From assembly GCF_000282315.2 (NCBI RefSeq), contig NZ_AKJN02000007.1, positions 1,178,001 to 1,242,000 of the forward strand: a DNA stretch of 64,000 nt. Reading direction: 5' to 3'. Shown piece after piece: positions 1-9,457 of this stretch (the stretch's first letter is position 1; every line of letters begins with the position of its first letter). A program made the translations under genes and the position numbers. The DNA comes from Pseudomonas sp. GM41(2012). GTDB taxonomy: Bacteria; Pseudomonadota; Gammaproteobacteria; Pseudomonadales; Pseudomonadaceae. The notes beneath the pieces were generated by a model, which saw only the letters and a program-made list of their open reading frames with translations, searched no databases and was not told the origin of the DNA.

Positions 1-1465
1 TCGCCGTCGTGCGCTGGCTGTCACGGCTGCTGTCGGCGGCGATGCGCTGGGTGTGCTGAGCGCTGCCGGAGGCCTGTTCGCAACTCTGGGCGACCCCTTG
101 AGAGGTCGCGGCCAATTGCGTGGCTGCCGCGGCGATCTGGCTGATCTGCAACTGCTGAGCTTCGACTTCCCCAAGGGCACCGCTGGAGTGATGGTTGAGG
201 GTGCGCACCGCGTTGCTCAGCTGCAAGGTTTCATGATCGACCCCCAGCAGGCTGTTGCGCAGTTGCACCACCGCGACGTTGAGGGCGGTGCTGATGGCGG
301 CCAGTTCATCGCGGCCTTCTACCGGTACTTGCAGGCTCAGATTGCCGTCGCGCAACGCTTCGGCCAGCAGGGTAATGCCGCTGGCGCTACGACGGATCGA
401 GGCCTGCAAGCAGATGAACAGGTACAGCGCGGCCAGCAGCAGGCAGCCAAAAATGCTCGCTACCAGGATGAACTGGCGGATGGCAGAACCGTGGTAATAG
501 TCCAGACGCTGATCCAGTGACACCAACGACTGTTGACGCAACGAAGCGAGGTCGGCGAGCAGGGTGTCGAGGCTGCGTTCGAACTCTTCCGGCTTGAGCT
601 TGATGCTGCCGCCGAACACGCCGTCATCGAGGACTTTCAACTCGGCGTCCAGGTGCTTGAGGCTGTCATGGTATTGCCCGGCCCAGGCTTGCAACGCGCT
701 GGGCAGTCGCGCTTCCAGCAGGCTTGCGGTTTTGACCAACTGCTCCCGGGCATCGCCGATGCGGCTGCGCAAGTCGCGCAATTGCAGACGACTTTGCAGG
801 GTGAACTGCCCGGACACCACCGACGCCTGGCCGACGCTGGCGAGACGGCCGACTCGTTCAATCAGGTCTGGCGCGTGTTGCGTGGAGATCTGGGTCAGTA
901 GATAGGTTTCCAGCCACGGCGCCAGCGTCAGGCGATTATCCATGGCGATCTGCTCGCGCAAGGCTTGCAGGGCACTCAAGGCATTGGTGAAACGATCGTA
1001 ACCGTCCGGCCACCAACCGACGCTGCTCAGGCTTTTCGAGTCCAGGCCGTTGAGGGCGGTTTGCAGGGCTTGATAACGGGCCAGGGTTTCGCCCTCGGCG
1101 CCTTCGGTTTGCAGTGCGTTGCCGAGGTCCGTGGTGGCTTGGGCGACGGCTGGCTGAACCGTATCGAAAGCCGCCATCGCCGCGATCGTCGCGGGTGTCG
1201 GCTGGCGATTGGTTTCCGTGGCGCGCCAGCGAGCCGCGCGGTCACGCTGAGCGGCGAGCAGGTTATCCAGAGCATCCAGAGCGAGCAGTTGCCGAACCCC
1301 GGCACGTTCGCCGGAGATCAGGTTCAGTTTGTCGCGATAGTCCTGACCGATCATCCACAGGCTGCCCGTCAACGGCAGGATAAACAGTAGAAACAACAGC
1401 TGAAATTTGCGTGCGAAGCCAAAACGCCCCAGCAACCCGATCCCCGGTGATAAAAAAGCCTGCAT
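1..1465 (-). CDS. Methyl-accepting chemotaxis protein, 3' end cut by window
   Basis: The minus-strand frame opens at the ATG at 1463-1465, preceded by an AGGAG ribosome site, and stays open to the window edge, so only the first 488 residues are seen. There is a short cytoplasmic start, a membrane segment (about residues 21-40), a long helical periplasmic region of about 290 residues, a second membrane segment (about 340-362), a HAMP-like linker and the beginning of the methyl-accepting signalling domain (QISQIAAAATQLAATSQGVA). It would signal to the CheA/CheW array. The ligand cannot be told from sequence; the sensor region is helical and does not look like dCache. It stands apart from fsr, which is divergent. 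Confidence 0.85.
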   Translation of the reverse strand, partial: MQAFLSPGIGLLGRFGFARKFQLLFLLFILPLTGSLWMIGQDYRDKLNLISGERAGVRQLLALDALDNLLAAQRDRAARWRATETNRQPTPATIAAMAAFDTVQPAVAQATTDLGNALQTEGAEGETLARYQALQTALNGLDSKSLSSVGWWPDGYDRFTNALSALQALREQIAMDNRLTLAPWLETYLLTQISTQHAPDLIERVGRLASVGQASVVSGQFTLQSRLQLRDLRSRIGDAREQLVKTASLLEARLPSALQAWAGQYHDSLKHLDAELKVLDDGVFGGSIKLKPEEFERSLDTLLADLASLRQQSLVSLDQRLDYYHGSAIRQFILVASIFGCLLLAALYLFICLQASIRRSASGITLLAEALRDGNLSLQVPVEGRDELAAISTALNVAVVQLRNSLLGVDHETLQLSNAVRTLNHHSSGALGEVEAQQLQISQIAAAATQLAATSQGVAQSCEQASGSAQHTQRIAADSSRDSQRTTA

Positions 1466-1797
1466 GCCCCAAAACTCCTCTGGACACCACGCACCATCGG
1501 CGTGCGTCGCAACCGTTGCGGTCGCGACCTGTGCCCTTCTAAAAGGCCTCGAAAGTTCACCCTCGTCAGCTCTGTAGGCCGGCTCTGTAGCGAAACTTCC
1601 CATTCTCGGTCCCCTTTGTAAGGGGCCGCGTTGAAGCGGATTACCAAGGCAAGATTCAGACCATGGCGTTGCGCTATCATCTTTTCAGCGATGAAAATCA
1701 AGGTCGTTAGCAGGCTAAGGGGATGGCGCTGCTGCACTGAAAAATGGCACATTGACGCACCTGCCCGTGTGCACCCATCCGTTGTACGGAAACTCTT
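1466..1797. other. 332-bp divergent intergenic region, chemoreceptor/fsr
   Basis: It holds the promoters of the two divergent genes. A short palindrome (CCCCTTTGTAAGGGG, about 1611-1625) is visible. The short reading frames here lack ribosome sites and run antisense or across the boundaries. I see no RNA gene or repeat family. Confidence 0.5.
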
Positions 1798-3015
1798 ATG
1801 GCTATCAGCAATGTCCAGACCGGCGCGCAGCCGGCATCCGCGACTTCACAAAGCAGCCCTTTGGTCATGCGCATCATCGGCGCCGTGGCGCTGGCGCATT
1901 TGATCAACGACTTGATCCAGTCGGTGCTGCCGTCGATCTATCCGATGCTCAAGGCCAACTATGGCCTGACGTTCACCCAGGTTGGCCTGATCACTTTGAC
2001 GTTCCAGCTGACGGCTTCGCTGTTGCAGCCGTGGGTTGGTTACTACACCGATCGGCACCCCAAACCCTGGCTGCTACCGGCCGGGACGGTCTGCACGTTG
2101 ATCGGTATTTTGATGATGTCGGTGGTCGGCACCTTCCCGTTGATTTTGCTGGCTGCAGGGTTGATCGGTATCGGCTCCTCGACCTTTCACCCGGAAGCTT
2201 CTCGCGTGGCGCGACTGGCTTCGGGCGGGCGATTTGGCCTGGCGCAATCGACCTTTCAGGTGGGTGGTAATGCCGGTTCGGCCTTCGGTCCGTTGCTCGC
2301 CGCCGCGATCATCATTCCGTTCGGTCAGGGCCATGTGGCCTGGTTCGGACTGTTCGCGGTGTTTGCGCTGTTCGTGCTTTATCGGATCAGCCGCTGGTAC
2401 GCCAATCACTTGAGCCTGTTCAAACTCAAGCAAGGCCAGGCGGCGACGCATGGCTTGTCGAAGAACCGTGTGATCAGTGCACTGGTGGTACTTGGGTTGC
2501 TGGTGTTTTCCAAGTATTTCTACATGTCCAGCCTCACCAGTTACTTCACCTTTTACCTGATCGAGAAATTCGACCTGTCGGTGGCGAGTTCACAGTTGCA
2601 CCTGTTCCTGTTTCTCGGAGCGGTAGCGGCGGGGACCTTCTTCGGTGGGCCGATCGGCGACAAGATCGGGCGTAAGGCCGTGATCTGGTTCTCGATCCTC
2701 GGCGTAGCGCCGTTCACCCTGATCCTGCCTCACGTGGACCTGTTCTGGACCAGCATTCTCAGCGTCGTGATCGGCTTCATCCTGGCGTCAGCATTCTCGG
2801 CAATCGTGGTGTATGCGCAAGAACTGGTGCCGGGCAATGTCGGGATGATTGCCGGGGTGTTCTTCGGATTGATGTTCGGCTTTGGCGGGATTGGTGCCGC
2901 ATTGCTCGGGCATTTGGCCGACATACACGGCATCGAATACGTGTACTTGCTGTGTTCGTTCCTGCCGTTGTTTGGCGTGCTGGCGATCTTCCTGCCAAGA
3001 ACCAGAAAAGCCTGA
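1798..3015 (+). CDS. fsr: MFS exporter of the fosmidomycin-resistance (Fsr) family
   Basis: The 405-residue protein has a family-typical length and the alternating hydrophobic segments of a 12-helix major facilitator. The N-terminal helix carries the family-like AHLINDLIQSVLPSIYP stretch, and the cytoplasmic loop between helices 2 and 3 reads GYYTDRHPKP. A second loop GPIGDKIGRK (about residues 284-293) marks the start of the C-terminal half. It should sit in the inner membrane and expel small compounds by proton antiport; fosmidomycin is the substrate known for the E. coli protein, and the natural one is unknown. The start at 1798 is chosen because an upstream in-frame extension is absent and homologous Fsr proteins begin similarly. 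It is a single-gene unit ending at a REP palindrome. Confidence 0.85.
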   Translation: MAISNVQTGAQPASATSQSSPLVMRIIGAVALAHLINDLIQSVLPSIYPMLKANYGLTFTQVGLITLTFQLTASLLQPWVGYYTDRHPKPWLLPAGTVCTLIGILMMSVVGTFPLILLAAGLIGIGSSTFHPEASRVARLASGGRFGLAQSTFQVGGNAGSAFGPLLAAAIIIPFGQGHVAWFGLFAVFALFVLYRISRWYANHLSLFKLKQGQAATHGLSKNRVISALVVLGLLVFSKYFYMSSLTSYFTFYLIEKFDLSVASSQLHLFLFLGAVAAGTFFGGPIGDKIGRKAVIWFSILGVAPFTLILPHVDLFWTSILSVVIGFILASAFSAIVVYAQELVPGNVGMIAGVFFGLMFGFGGIGAALLGHLADIHGIEYVYLLCSFLPLFGVLAIFLPRTRKA

Positions 3016-3026
3016 TAGCTCACCGC

Positions 3027-3119
3027 CCTGTAGGAGCAAAGCTTGCTCGCGATGGCCATTACGCGATTTACCAGAAGTACCGCGTATCGTTCATCGCGAG
3101 CAAGCTTTGCTCCTACAGG
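3027..3119. repeat. REP doublet (REPIN), 27-bp perfect arms
   Basis: Arms at 3027-3053 and 3093-3119 are perfect inverted copies beginning CCTGTAGGAGCAAAGC. They lie between the convergent ends of fsr and the AraC-type gene, typical of Pseudomonas REP elements. Confidence 0.9.
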
Positions 3120-3120
3120 C

Positions 3121-3966
3121 TCAGGCACTGCTGTTGCGGAAGCTGCCAGGTGTGATGCCGACTACTTTTTTGAAGGCTCGGGTCATGTGGCTTTGATCGA
3201 AGAAGCCGCAAGTGAATGACGCTTCTGCGAGACTGGACCCGGTGCGCAGCAGTTTTTGGACCTGGGCGATTCTTTTCTGGATTTGAAAGCTGTGGGGGGA
3301 GACGCCAACGCTTTTTTTGAACACCCGGATCAGATAAAGAGGGTCAAGGTTCACCAGTTGCGCCAGTTCTTCCAGAGACAGATGTTTGTCGAACTCGTCT
3401 TCGAGCTTCCTCTTGATCTTTTGCACTGCGTGCTGCTCAGCCGCATTGACTGGTTCGATGGGCGCTCCGCTACGCTCGAAGAGCTGCGTCACCAGATCCA
3501 GCAGGATAGTTTCCCGTTCAAGGCTGGAGGGGGATTTTTCAATGATTTGATGTTGATGCAAAAAGGTCCGGGCGAAGTCGGGGGCCTGGCTCAGAGCTGT
3601 TTGAAAAAGATGAATATGATCGTCTGAAAAACGCCCTTGAAACACCATCCGATTGACCCATTCGGGGTCGATATAGAGCATTCGATACATCCAGCCCTCA
3701 TCATGGCCAGGCAAGCCGTCGTGGATCTCCCCGGGAGTAATGGTGACCACACTGCCAGCGACCCCCATGTAGTAACTGCCGCGATAAAAAAGTTTTTCAA
3801 CACCGCTACTTATAACGCCGACAGCGTACCGGTCATGTGAATGTCGGCCGAAAGATTGAGTGCTGTAACGCGCAGATAGCAACTCACAGTCGCCTTCGGG
3901 TATACGCCAGAATTGAACAAAGTCCTTGTCTTTTTGAGGGGCTTTGTGACGGCGACTCTCGTCCAT
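3121..3966 (-). CDS. AraC/XylS family transcriptional regulator
   Basis: A cupin-like AraC sensor domain fills the first ~170 residues (HSHDRYAVGVISSG, TPGEIHDGLPG), and two helix-turn-helix motifs occupy the C-terminal ~100 residues (LSLEELAQLVNLDPLYLIRV and ASFTCGFFDQSHMTRAFKK). I use the ATG at 3966 (MDESRRHK, 281 residues); a GTG 18 codons upstream (4020) has no ribosome site. The gene is divergent from a glutathione transferase (4050) and an EamA exporter lies further downstream on the plus strand. AraC proteins with this layout often control an adjacent EamA/LysE exporter, so these are its likely targets (inference). The effector is unknown. Confidence 0.85.
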   Translation of the reverse strand: MDESRRHKAPQKDKDFVQFWRIPEGDCELLSARYSTQSFGRHSHDRYAVGVISSGVEKLFYRGSYYMGVAGSVVTITPGEIHDGLPGHDEGWMYRMLYIDPEWVNRMVFQGRFSDDHIHLFQTALSQAPDFARTFLHQHQIIEKSPSSLERETILLDLVTQLFERSGAPIEPVNAAEQHAVQKIKRKLEDEFDKHLSLEELAQLVNLDPLYLIRVFKKSVGVSPHSFQIQKRIAQVQKLLRTGSSLAEASFTCGFFDQSHMTRAFKKVVGITPGSFRNSSA

Positions 3967-4049
3967 GAATTGTCCAGTTTTGTGCAATACGTATGAAAAA
4001 AAGGTCGCTAAATTTAGCACCTATTTCATAACACAAGCGAGGGGATGCG

Positions 4050-4673
4050 ATGTCTACAAAATTGGTAGTTGGGGATTTTAATAAGTCTTCGTGGTCATTT
4101 CGTGCGTGGCTGGTTCTTGTGACAGCGGATGTAGCATTTGAAACCCTTCAGATCAAACTGGAACAAAGCGACACCCGCCAGCGCATTCTGGAGCACTCGC
4201 CTTCCGGCAAGGTACCGGCGCTGCTGCTTGAAGATGTCGTCATCAACGACAGCCTGGCCATCAGCGAATACATTGCCGGCACATACCCCGCCGCTAACCT
4301 CTGGCCCCTGGATTCACGGATCAAGGCCCTGGCACGAGCTGCTGCGGCAGAGATGCACTCCGGTTTCACTCACCTTCGCACGCAGATGTCGTTTGGCCTG
4401 AACACCGGTGACATCCCGGAAAGCCTGACCGCCGAGACCCGAGAGGAAATCAAGCGGGTATTCGCTATCTGGAACCAACTCCGTGAGGTGAGCGGTTCAA
4501 CACAGTTCCTCTGCGGTGACTTCGGCATTGTTGATGCGATGTTTGTTCCGGTGGTGTTCCGCTTCCGTCGTTATGGTGTTGCCATTCCTGCGCAACTACA
4601 GGGCTATGTCGAAAACATCCTGGGTTATGCACCGGTACAACAATGGTTGAAGTTGGCCGCGCAAGAAGTTTAA
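4050..4673 (+). CDS. Glutathione S-transferase family protein
   Basis: 207 residues. The N-terminal thioredoxin-like half shows the bacterial GST pattern FNKSSWSFRAW (about residues 10-20), where the Ser pair is the probable glutathione-activating site, followed by GKVPALLLED (cis-Pro) and the glutathione-binding NDSLAISEYI. The all-helical C-terminal half begins near residue 90 and ends with an ALARAAAAEMHSGF helix. It is expected to be cytoplasmic and to conjugate or reduce electrophiles with glutathione; the substrate is not readable. The start ATG has a GAGGGGATGCG-type ribosome site. It is divergent from the AraC-type regulator at 3966, with only 83 bp between them. Confidence 0.85.
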   Translation: MSTKLVVGDFNKSSWSFRAWLVLVTADVAFETLQIKLEQSDTRQRILEHSPSGKVPALLLEDVVINDSLAISEYIAGTYPAANLWPLDSRIKALARAAAAEMHSGFTHLRTQMSFGLNTGDIPESLTAETREEIKRVFAIWNQLREVSGSTQFLCGDFGIVDAMFVPVVFRFRRYGVAIPAQLQGYVENILGYAPVQQWLKLAAQEV

Positions 4674-4790
4674 AGCGTTGTGTTGCTGATAACTATTAAA
4701 GCCAATTAAGAGTTAGTTGCTTTTTTGCTTTGTCGAGCCTGGTGAGCCCGCGCAATCCTCGTACTTTGGTCTTTATCAATGAGGTTTCTC

Positions 4791-5696
4791 ATGTCGACTA
4801 ATAACAATCGGGCAATCATTGAATTGACCATCGGTGGACTGATGCTCAGTCTGTCTGCTCTGGCCGTCGCTTTCGCCCATATCGGCGCGGGTGGCGCGGG
4901 GTTCTATCGGATGGTGTTCGCCTCGATCCTGTTCTTCCTGCTGCTCAAGGTGCGCAAAACACCGGTGCTGCTTAAAAGCGCCAAGGCGCAGCTGTACACC
5001 GCGTTGGCCGGGGTGTTTTTGGCCATCGACCTGGTGCTCTGGCACCAGAGCATCTATATCGTCGGACCGGGCATCGGGTCGATCCTGACCAACTGTCAGG
5101 TGTTCTTCATGACCCTGCTGGGGTTGTACCTGTTGAAGGAAAAACCTTCGGTCTACTTCCTGGTATCCATTACCTTGGCATTTGTTGGGCTCTATCTGTT
5201 GTTGCTACCCGAGATGACCAGTGCGGTAGGGATCAAGGGCGTGGTGTATGGCGTGCTGTCGGGGCTGGCATATGCCATCTGTGTGTACTTCCTGAAGATC
5301 AATACCCAGTTGCCGGACGGCGGGGGTGACAAGATCGCACAGATGCTCAATTTGAGTCTTTGGGCTGCACTGGTTCTGCTGGCATACGCGCTGGCAACTG
5401 GGGAAAGCTTGGCCATCGTGGATGGGCAAACCTTGCTGATGCTGATCATATACGGGGTATTGGTGCAGTTTGTCGGCTGGTTGCTGGTCAATCGTTCGAT
5501 CGGAGCCATCAGCTTGGGGTTGGCCGGTCTGATCCTGTTACTGGAACCGGTGATCACGTATTTCATTGATGTCACCTTTCTCGGCAAGGTCAGCTCCACG
5601 CTGCAGATTTGCGGTGCGCTGGTGACTATCTTTGCGGTTTACATCGGCTCAATCAAACCGCCGGAAAAAGCGCACCCTTTACCGGAAGCGACCTGA
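4791..5696 (+). CDS. EamA/DMT-family inner-membrane exporter
   Basis: 301 residues, with about ten hydrophobic helices in two EamA halves (first half ending near LYLLLLPE, second half from GVVYGVLSGLAYAI). The family moves amino acids, metabolites or drugs out of the cell; the substrate is not predictable. I start at the ATG at 4791 because an ATGAGG ribosome site lies 6-11 bases upstream; an in-frame ATG at 4779 overlaps that site and is less likely. It follows the GST gene by 117 bp and ends before a strong terminator. With the AraC gene it may form a small detoxification/export locus (inference). Confidence 0.85.
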   Translation: MSTNNNRAIIELTIGGLMLSLSALAVAFAHIGAGGAGFYRMVFASILFFLLLKVRKTPVLLKSAKAQLYTALAGVFLAIDLVLWHQSIYIVGPGIGSILTNCQVFFMTLLGLYLLKEKPSVYFLVSITLAFVGLYLLLLPEMTSAVGIKGVVYGVLSGLAYAICVYFLKINTQLPDGGGDKIAQMLNLSLWAALVLLAYALATGESLAIVDGQTLLMLIIYGVLVQFVGWLLVNRSIGAISLGLAGLILLLEPVITYFIDVTFLGKVSSTLQICGALVTIFAVYIGSIKPPEKAHPLPEAT

Positions 5697-5777
5697 CAGA
5701 AGGTGTATCGCGGCGGTATCACGCACAGGTCCGCAAGGTCTGCGTCCAGTCGAGGAAGATGGTGATCCCAAGATGCA

Positions 5778-5813
5778 AAAATCCCCGTATCAGCGAGTGA
5801 TTACGGGGATTTT
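5778..5813. terminator. Bidirectional Rho-independent terminator
   Basis: Stem AATCCCCGTA/TACGGGGATT flanked by A-run and T-run, between the convergent EamA exporter and ychF. Confidence 0.85.
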
Positions 5814-5849
5814 CAGTCTATCGAGTTCCGTGTAAATCCACGGTCACCG

Positions 5850-6950
5850 TTACACGTTGAAGCGGAAGTGCATCACGTCGCCGTCTTTAACGATGTAGTC
5901 CTTGCCTTCCAGACGCCATTTACCAGCTTCTTTGGTGCCGGCTTCGCCCTTGTACTGGATGAAGTCGTCGTAGGCGATGACTTCGGCGCGGATGAAGCCT
6001 TTCTCGAAGTCGGTGTGGATCACGCCAGCGGCTTGCGGTGCGGTGGCACCCACGCGGACGGTCCAGGCGCGGACTTCTTCGACACCGGCGGTGAAGTAGG
6101 TCTGCAGGTGCAGCATTTCGTAGCCAGCGCGGATTACGCGGTTCAGGCCAGGTTCTTCGAGGCCCAGGGCTTCGAGGAACATGTCTTTCTCTTCACCGTC
6201 TTCCAGCTCGGCGATTTCGGCTTCGATCTTGTTGCAGACCGGAACCACCATGGCACCTTCTTCTTCGGCGATGGCTTTAACGATGTCCAGCAGCGGGTTG
6301 TTCTCGAAACCGTCTTCAGCGACGTTGGCGATGTACATGACCGGTTTGGTGGTCAGCAGGTGGAAGCCACGAATCACCGCTTTGTCGTCGGCGCCCATGG
6401 TCTTCATCAGCGTACGAGCAGGCTTGCCGAGGGTGAAGTGAGCGATCAATTGCTCCAGCAGGCCTTTCTGGACCACGGCGTCCTTGTCGCCACCCTTGGC
6501 GTTGCGGGCGACTTTCTGCAGTTGCTTCTCGCAGCTGTCGAGGTCGGCAAAGATCAGTTCCAGGTCGATGATTTCGATGTCGCGTTTCGGGTCGACGCTG
6601 TTGGAGACGTGAATCACGTTCTCGTCTTCGAAGCAGCGGACTACGTGCGCGATGGCATCGGTTTCACGGATGTTGGCGAGGAACTTGTTGCCCAGGCCTT
6701 CACCTTTCGAGGCGCCGGCAACCAGGCCTGCGATGTCGACGAATTCCATGGTGGTCGGCAGGATGCGCTTTGGATTGACGATGGCCGCCAGGGCTTCCAG
6801 ACGTGGATCCGGCATCGGCACGATACCGGTGTTCGGCTCGATGGTGCAGAAGGGGAAGTTCTCGGCCGCGATCCCGGATTTGGTCAGGGCGTTGAATAGG
6901 GTGGACTTGCCGACGTTAGGCAGGCCGACGATGCCGCAATTGAATCCCAT
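5850..6950 (-). CDS. ychF: Redox-regulated ATPase YchF (OLA1/Obg-related)
   Basis: 366 residues, about the E. coli YchF length. The P-loop GLPNVGKST lies at residues 8-16, the switch region shows DIAGLVAGASKGEGLG, and the G4 position reads NVAE rather than NKxD. This NxxE form is the known reason the family prefers ATP to GTP. The C-terminal TGS domain ends in DGDVMHFRFNV. The protein binds ribosomes and acts in stress and translation control in the cytoplasm. It lies 22 bp downstream of pth on the same strand, a common gene pair, and ends at the terminator shared with the EamA gene. Confidence 0.95.
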   Translation of the reverse strand: MGFNCGIVGLPNVGKSTLFNALTKSGIAAENFPFCTIEPNTGIVPMPDPRLEALAAIVNPKRILPTTMEFVDIAGLVAGASKGEGLGNKFLANIRETDAIAHVVRCFEDENVIHVSNSVDPKRDIEIIDLELIFADLDSCEKQLQKVARNAKGGDKDAVVQKGLLEQLIAHFTLGKPARTLMKTMGADDKAVIRGFHLLTTKPVMYIANVAEDGFENNPLLDIVKAIAEEEGAMVVPVCNKIEAEIAELEDGEEKDMFLEALGLEEPGLNRVIRAGYEMLHLQTYFTAGVEEVRAWTVRVGATAPQAAGVIHTDFEKGFIRAEVIAYDDFIQYKGEAGTKEAGKWRLEGKDYIVKDGDVMHFRFNV

Positions 6951-6972
6951 GGTGTTTTCCCCGAGGAGTGAG

Positions 6973-7557
6973 TCAGGCCTTCTGGCTGTGCAGGTTTTTC
7001 ATCGCGCGGTTCCATTCACCGGCGAGGATATCCGGCAGCACGCCGAGGGCAAAGTCGATGCTGGCATCGAGTTTTTCCTGTTCGGCGCGTGGCGCACGAC
7101 CCAGGACGAAATTTGAAACCATACTGGCAACGCCCGGGTGGCCAATGCCAAGCCGCAAGCGGTGAAAGGTATTCTGATTGCCCAGCTGCGCGATGATGTC
7201 GCGCAACCCGTTGTGACCGCCATGGCCGCCGCCCTGTTTGAGCTTGGCAACGCCAGGTGGCAGGTCGAGTTCGTCATGCGCCACCAGGATTTCTTCAGGC
7301 GTAATGCGGAAGAAGCCGGCAAGTGCCGCGACGGCCTGGCCGCTGCGGTTCATGTAGGTGGTGGGAATCAGCAGACGAACATCCTGACCTTGATGCGAAT
7401 AGCGCCCGGTCAGGCCGAAATACTTGCGATCCGCCACAAGGTTTACGCCTTGTGCGTTCGCGATGCGCTCAACAAAAAGGGCCCCTGCGTTATGCCGGGT
7501 CTGTTCGTATTCAGCGCCTGGATTTCCCAGGCCAACGATCAGTTTGATGGCAGTCAC
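6973..7557 (-). CDS. pth: Peptidyl-tRNA hydrolase
   Basis: 194 residues, matching bacterial Pth. It cleaves the ester bond of peptidyl-tRNAs that drop off ribosomes, recycling the tRNA. Asn12 and His22 lie in GLGNPGAEYEQTRHN, the catalytic pocket, and the essential Asp lies in VAHDELDLPPG. The Gly-rich loop KQGGGHGGHNGL is also intact. It sits between rplY (169 bp upstream) and ychF (22 bp downstream), so it is probably co-transcribed with them. Confidence 0.96.
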   Translation of the reverse strand: MTAIKLIVGLGNPGAEYEQTRHNAGALFVERIANAQGVNLVADRKYFGLTGRYSHQGQDVRLLIPTTYMNRSGQAVAALAGFFRITPEEILVAHDELDLPPGVAKLKQGGGHGGHNGLRDIIAQLGNQNTFHRLRLGIGHPGVASMVSNFVLGRAPRAEQEKLDASIDFALGVLPDILAGEWNRAMKNLHSQKA

Positions 7558-7726
7558 GATAGGGGCCCTTCCTTGGAGTGGTGGATAACATCGCCGCGAC
7601 AGGTGTGTGCGGCGAAAGTGGACGACAAGTGCTCATTTACCATTATGTAAACTCCGCGTTCTCGCCCGCTTTCTCGCTACGCTCTAGTCCGCGATGTTTC
7701 CGGTCACTCCGGCGAACAGAGTGAAA

Positions 7727-8329
7727 TTACTCTGCTGCGCCTTCTTCAGTAGCTTCTGGAGCAACACGTGGAGCGTGAACGTTGGCAACAGCCTTGTCAT
7801 CACCGTGTGCCAGAGCAACAAACTCAACGCCTTTAGGGGCTTTGAGGTCGGACAGGTGAATGATCGAGCCAACTTCGGCGTTAGCCAGGTCAACTTCGAT
7901 GAATTCAGGCAGGTCTTTCGGCAGGCAGGTCACTTCGATTTCCGAAACAACGTGCGAAATTTCGCCGCCTTTCTTGGTCGGAGCTTCTTCACCAACAAAG
8001 TGTACAGGCACGATAGCGGTCAGTTTCTGGCCAGCTACAACGCGTACGAAGTCAGCGTGCAACACGTGGCCTTTGGCCGGGTGACGCTGCAGAGCTTTGA
8101 TGATTACGTTTTGCTTGGTGCCGCCAACGTTCAGCTCGATGATGTGGCTGTAAGCCGCTTCGTTTTCGAGCAGTTTGGCAACTTCTTTAGCCAGCATGCT
8201 GATGGATTCAGGGGCTTTTTCGCCACCGTAAACTACAGCTGGTACCAGGCTTGCGAGACGACGCAGGCGGCGGCTCGCACCTTTCCCCAGGTCGGAACGC
8301 ACTTCAGCATTCAGAGTAAATTCGTTCAT
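7727..8329 (-). CDS. rplY: 50S ribosomal protein L25 / general stress protein Ctc
   Basis: The two-domain long form (200 residues) has an N-terminal 5S rRNA-binding L25 domain (ARSDLGKGASRRLRR-like segment near residues 6-20) and a C-terminal TL5/CTC beta domain, ending in a Glu/Ala-rich tail. It stabilises the 5S rRNA region of the large subunit. The start at 8329 (MNEFTLNAEV) is favoured by a GGAGA ribosome site six bases upstream; an ATG eight codons earlier lacks one. A terminator stands between prs and this gene, so rplY probably also has its own promoter in 8330-8400. Confidence 0.95.
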   Translation of the reverse strand: MNEFTLNAEVRSDLGKGASRRLRRLASLVPAVVYGGEKAPESISMLAKEVAKLLENEAAYSHIIELNVGGTKQNVIIKALQRHPAKGHVLHADFVRVVAGQKLTAIVPVHFVGEEAPTKKGGEISHVVSEIEVTCLPKDLPEFIEVDLANAEVGSIIHLSDLKAPKGVEFVALAHGDDKAVANVHAPRVAPEATEEGAAE

Positions 8330-8394
8330 GTTGTATCTCCAAAATAACCACATTCGCCCCAGCGTTTGCGACCAGCGCTAAAGGCGATATGGGC

Positions 8395-8432
8395 AAAAAA
8401 GCCCCGCCCCGACAGGAATGCCGGGGCGGGGC
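8395..8432 (-). terminator. Rho-independent terminator after prs
   Basis: An 11-bp stem GCCCCGCCCCG/CGGGGCGGGGC is followed on the minus strand by six T residues. It sits between prs and rplY, so it should cut read-through from the prs transcript. Confidence 0.85.
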
Positions 8433-8470
8433 GCTTTTCGTCAACGAGATAGTCGAGAAGGGCAGGGCCC

Positions 8471-9412
8471 TTAACGGAACATCGCGCTGATCGATTCTTC
8501 GTTGCTGATGCGGCGAACCGCTTCGGCAACTACCGGCGCGATATCCAGTTGACGGATACGCGAGCAGGCTTGAGCAGCAGCGGACAACGGGATGGTGTTA
8601 GTCACCACCAGTTCGTCCAGCATTGAGTTTTCGATGTTTTCGATCGCCCGACCGGACAGCACAGGGTGTGTGCAGTAGGCGAAAACCTTGGCAGCGCCAT
8701 GCTCTTTCAGGGCCTTGGCCGCGTGGCACAGAGTGCCGGCGGTATCGACCATGTCATCGACCAGAATACAGGTACGCCCTTCGACATCACCGATGATATG
8801 CATCACTTCAGAGTGATTGGCTTTCTCACGGCGTTTGTCGATGATCCCGAGATCCACGCCCAGGGATTTGGCAACAGCACGTGCACGCACGACGCCGCCA
8901 ATGTCCGGGGACACGATCATCAGGTTTTCGAAGCGCTGATCTTCAATGTCATCCACCAATACCGGGGAGCCGTAGATGTTATCTACCGGAATATCGAAGA
9001 AACCCTGGATTTGGTCAGCATGCAGATCAACCGTGAGAACACGGTCGATGCCGACTACGGTAAGCATGTCAGCAACGACTTTCGCGCTGATAGCCACACG
9101 TGCGGAACGCGGACGGCGATCCTGACGGGCATAACCAAAGTAAGGAATAACAGCAGTGATACGAGTAGCCGAGGAGCGGCGGAAGGCATCAGCCATCACT
9201 ACCAGTTCCATCAGGTTATCGTTAGTCGGAGCGCAAGTCGGCTGAATAATGAAGACATCTTTACCGCGGACGTTTTCATTGATCTCGGCAGTAATTTCGC
9301 CGTCGGAGAACTTACCGACAGAGATGTCACCGAGAGGGATATGCAGCTGACGTACAACACGCCGAGCCAGATCGGGGTTAGCGTTCCCCGTAAAGACCAT
9401 CATCTTGGACAC
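8471..9412 (-). CDS. prs: Ribose-phosphate pyrophosphokinase (PRPP synthetase)
   Basis: 313 residues. It makes PRPP from ribose-5-phosphate and ATP for nucleotide, His, Trp and NAD synthesis. Visible class I signatures are the metal and ribose-phosphate site DLHADQIQGFFD, the flexible-loop RRPRSARVAISAK, and the PRPP loop ILVDDMVDTAGTL. Downstream of tRNA-Gln on the same strand with a 45-bp gap, it belongs to the conserved lolB-ispE-tRNA-prs group and ends at a strong terminator. Confidence 0.97.
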   Translation of the reverse strand: MSKMMVFTGNANPDLARRVVRQLHIPLGDISVGKFSDGEITAEINENVRGKDVFIIQPTCAPTNDNLMELVVMADAFRRSSATRITAVIPYFGYARQDRRPRSARVAISAKVVADMLTVVGIDRVLTVDLHADQIQGFFDIPVDNIYGSPVLVDDIEDQRFENLMIVSPDIGGVVRARAVAKSLGVDLGIIDKRREKANHSEVMHIIGDVEGRTCILVDDMVDTAGTLCHAAKALKEHGAAKVFAYCTHPVLSGRAIENIENSMLDELVVTNTIPLSAAAQACSRIRQLDIAPVVAEAVRRISNEESISAMFR

Positions 9413-9457
9413 GCGCAGTACCTAGAGGCTGAGGGTAACCTGGATGAGTATAGAAAA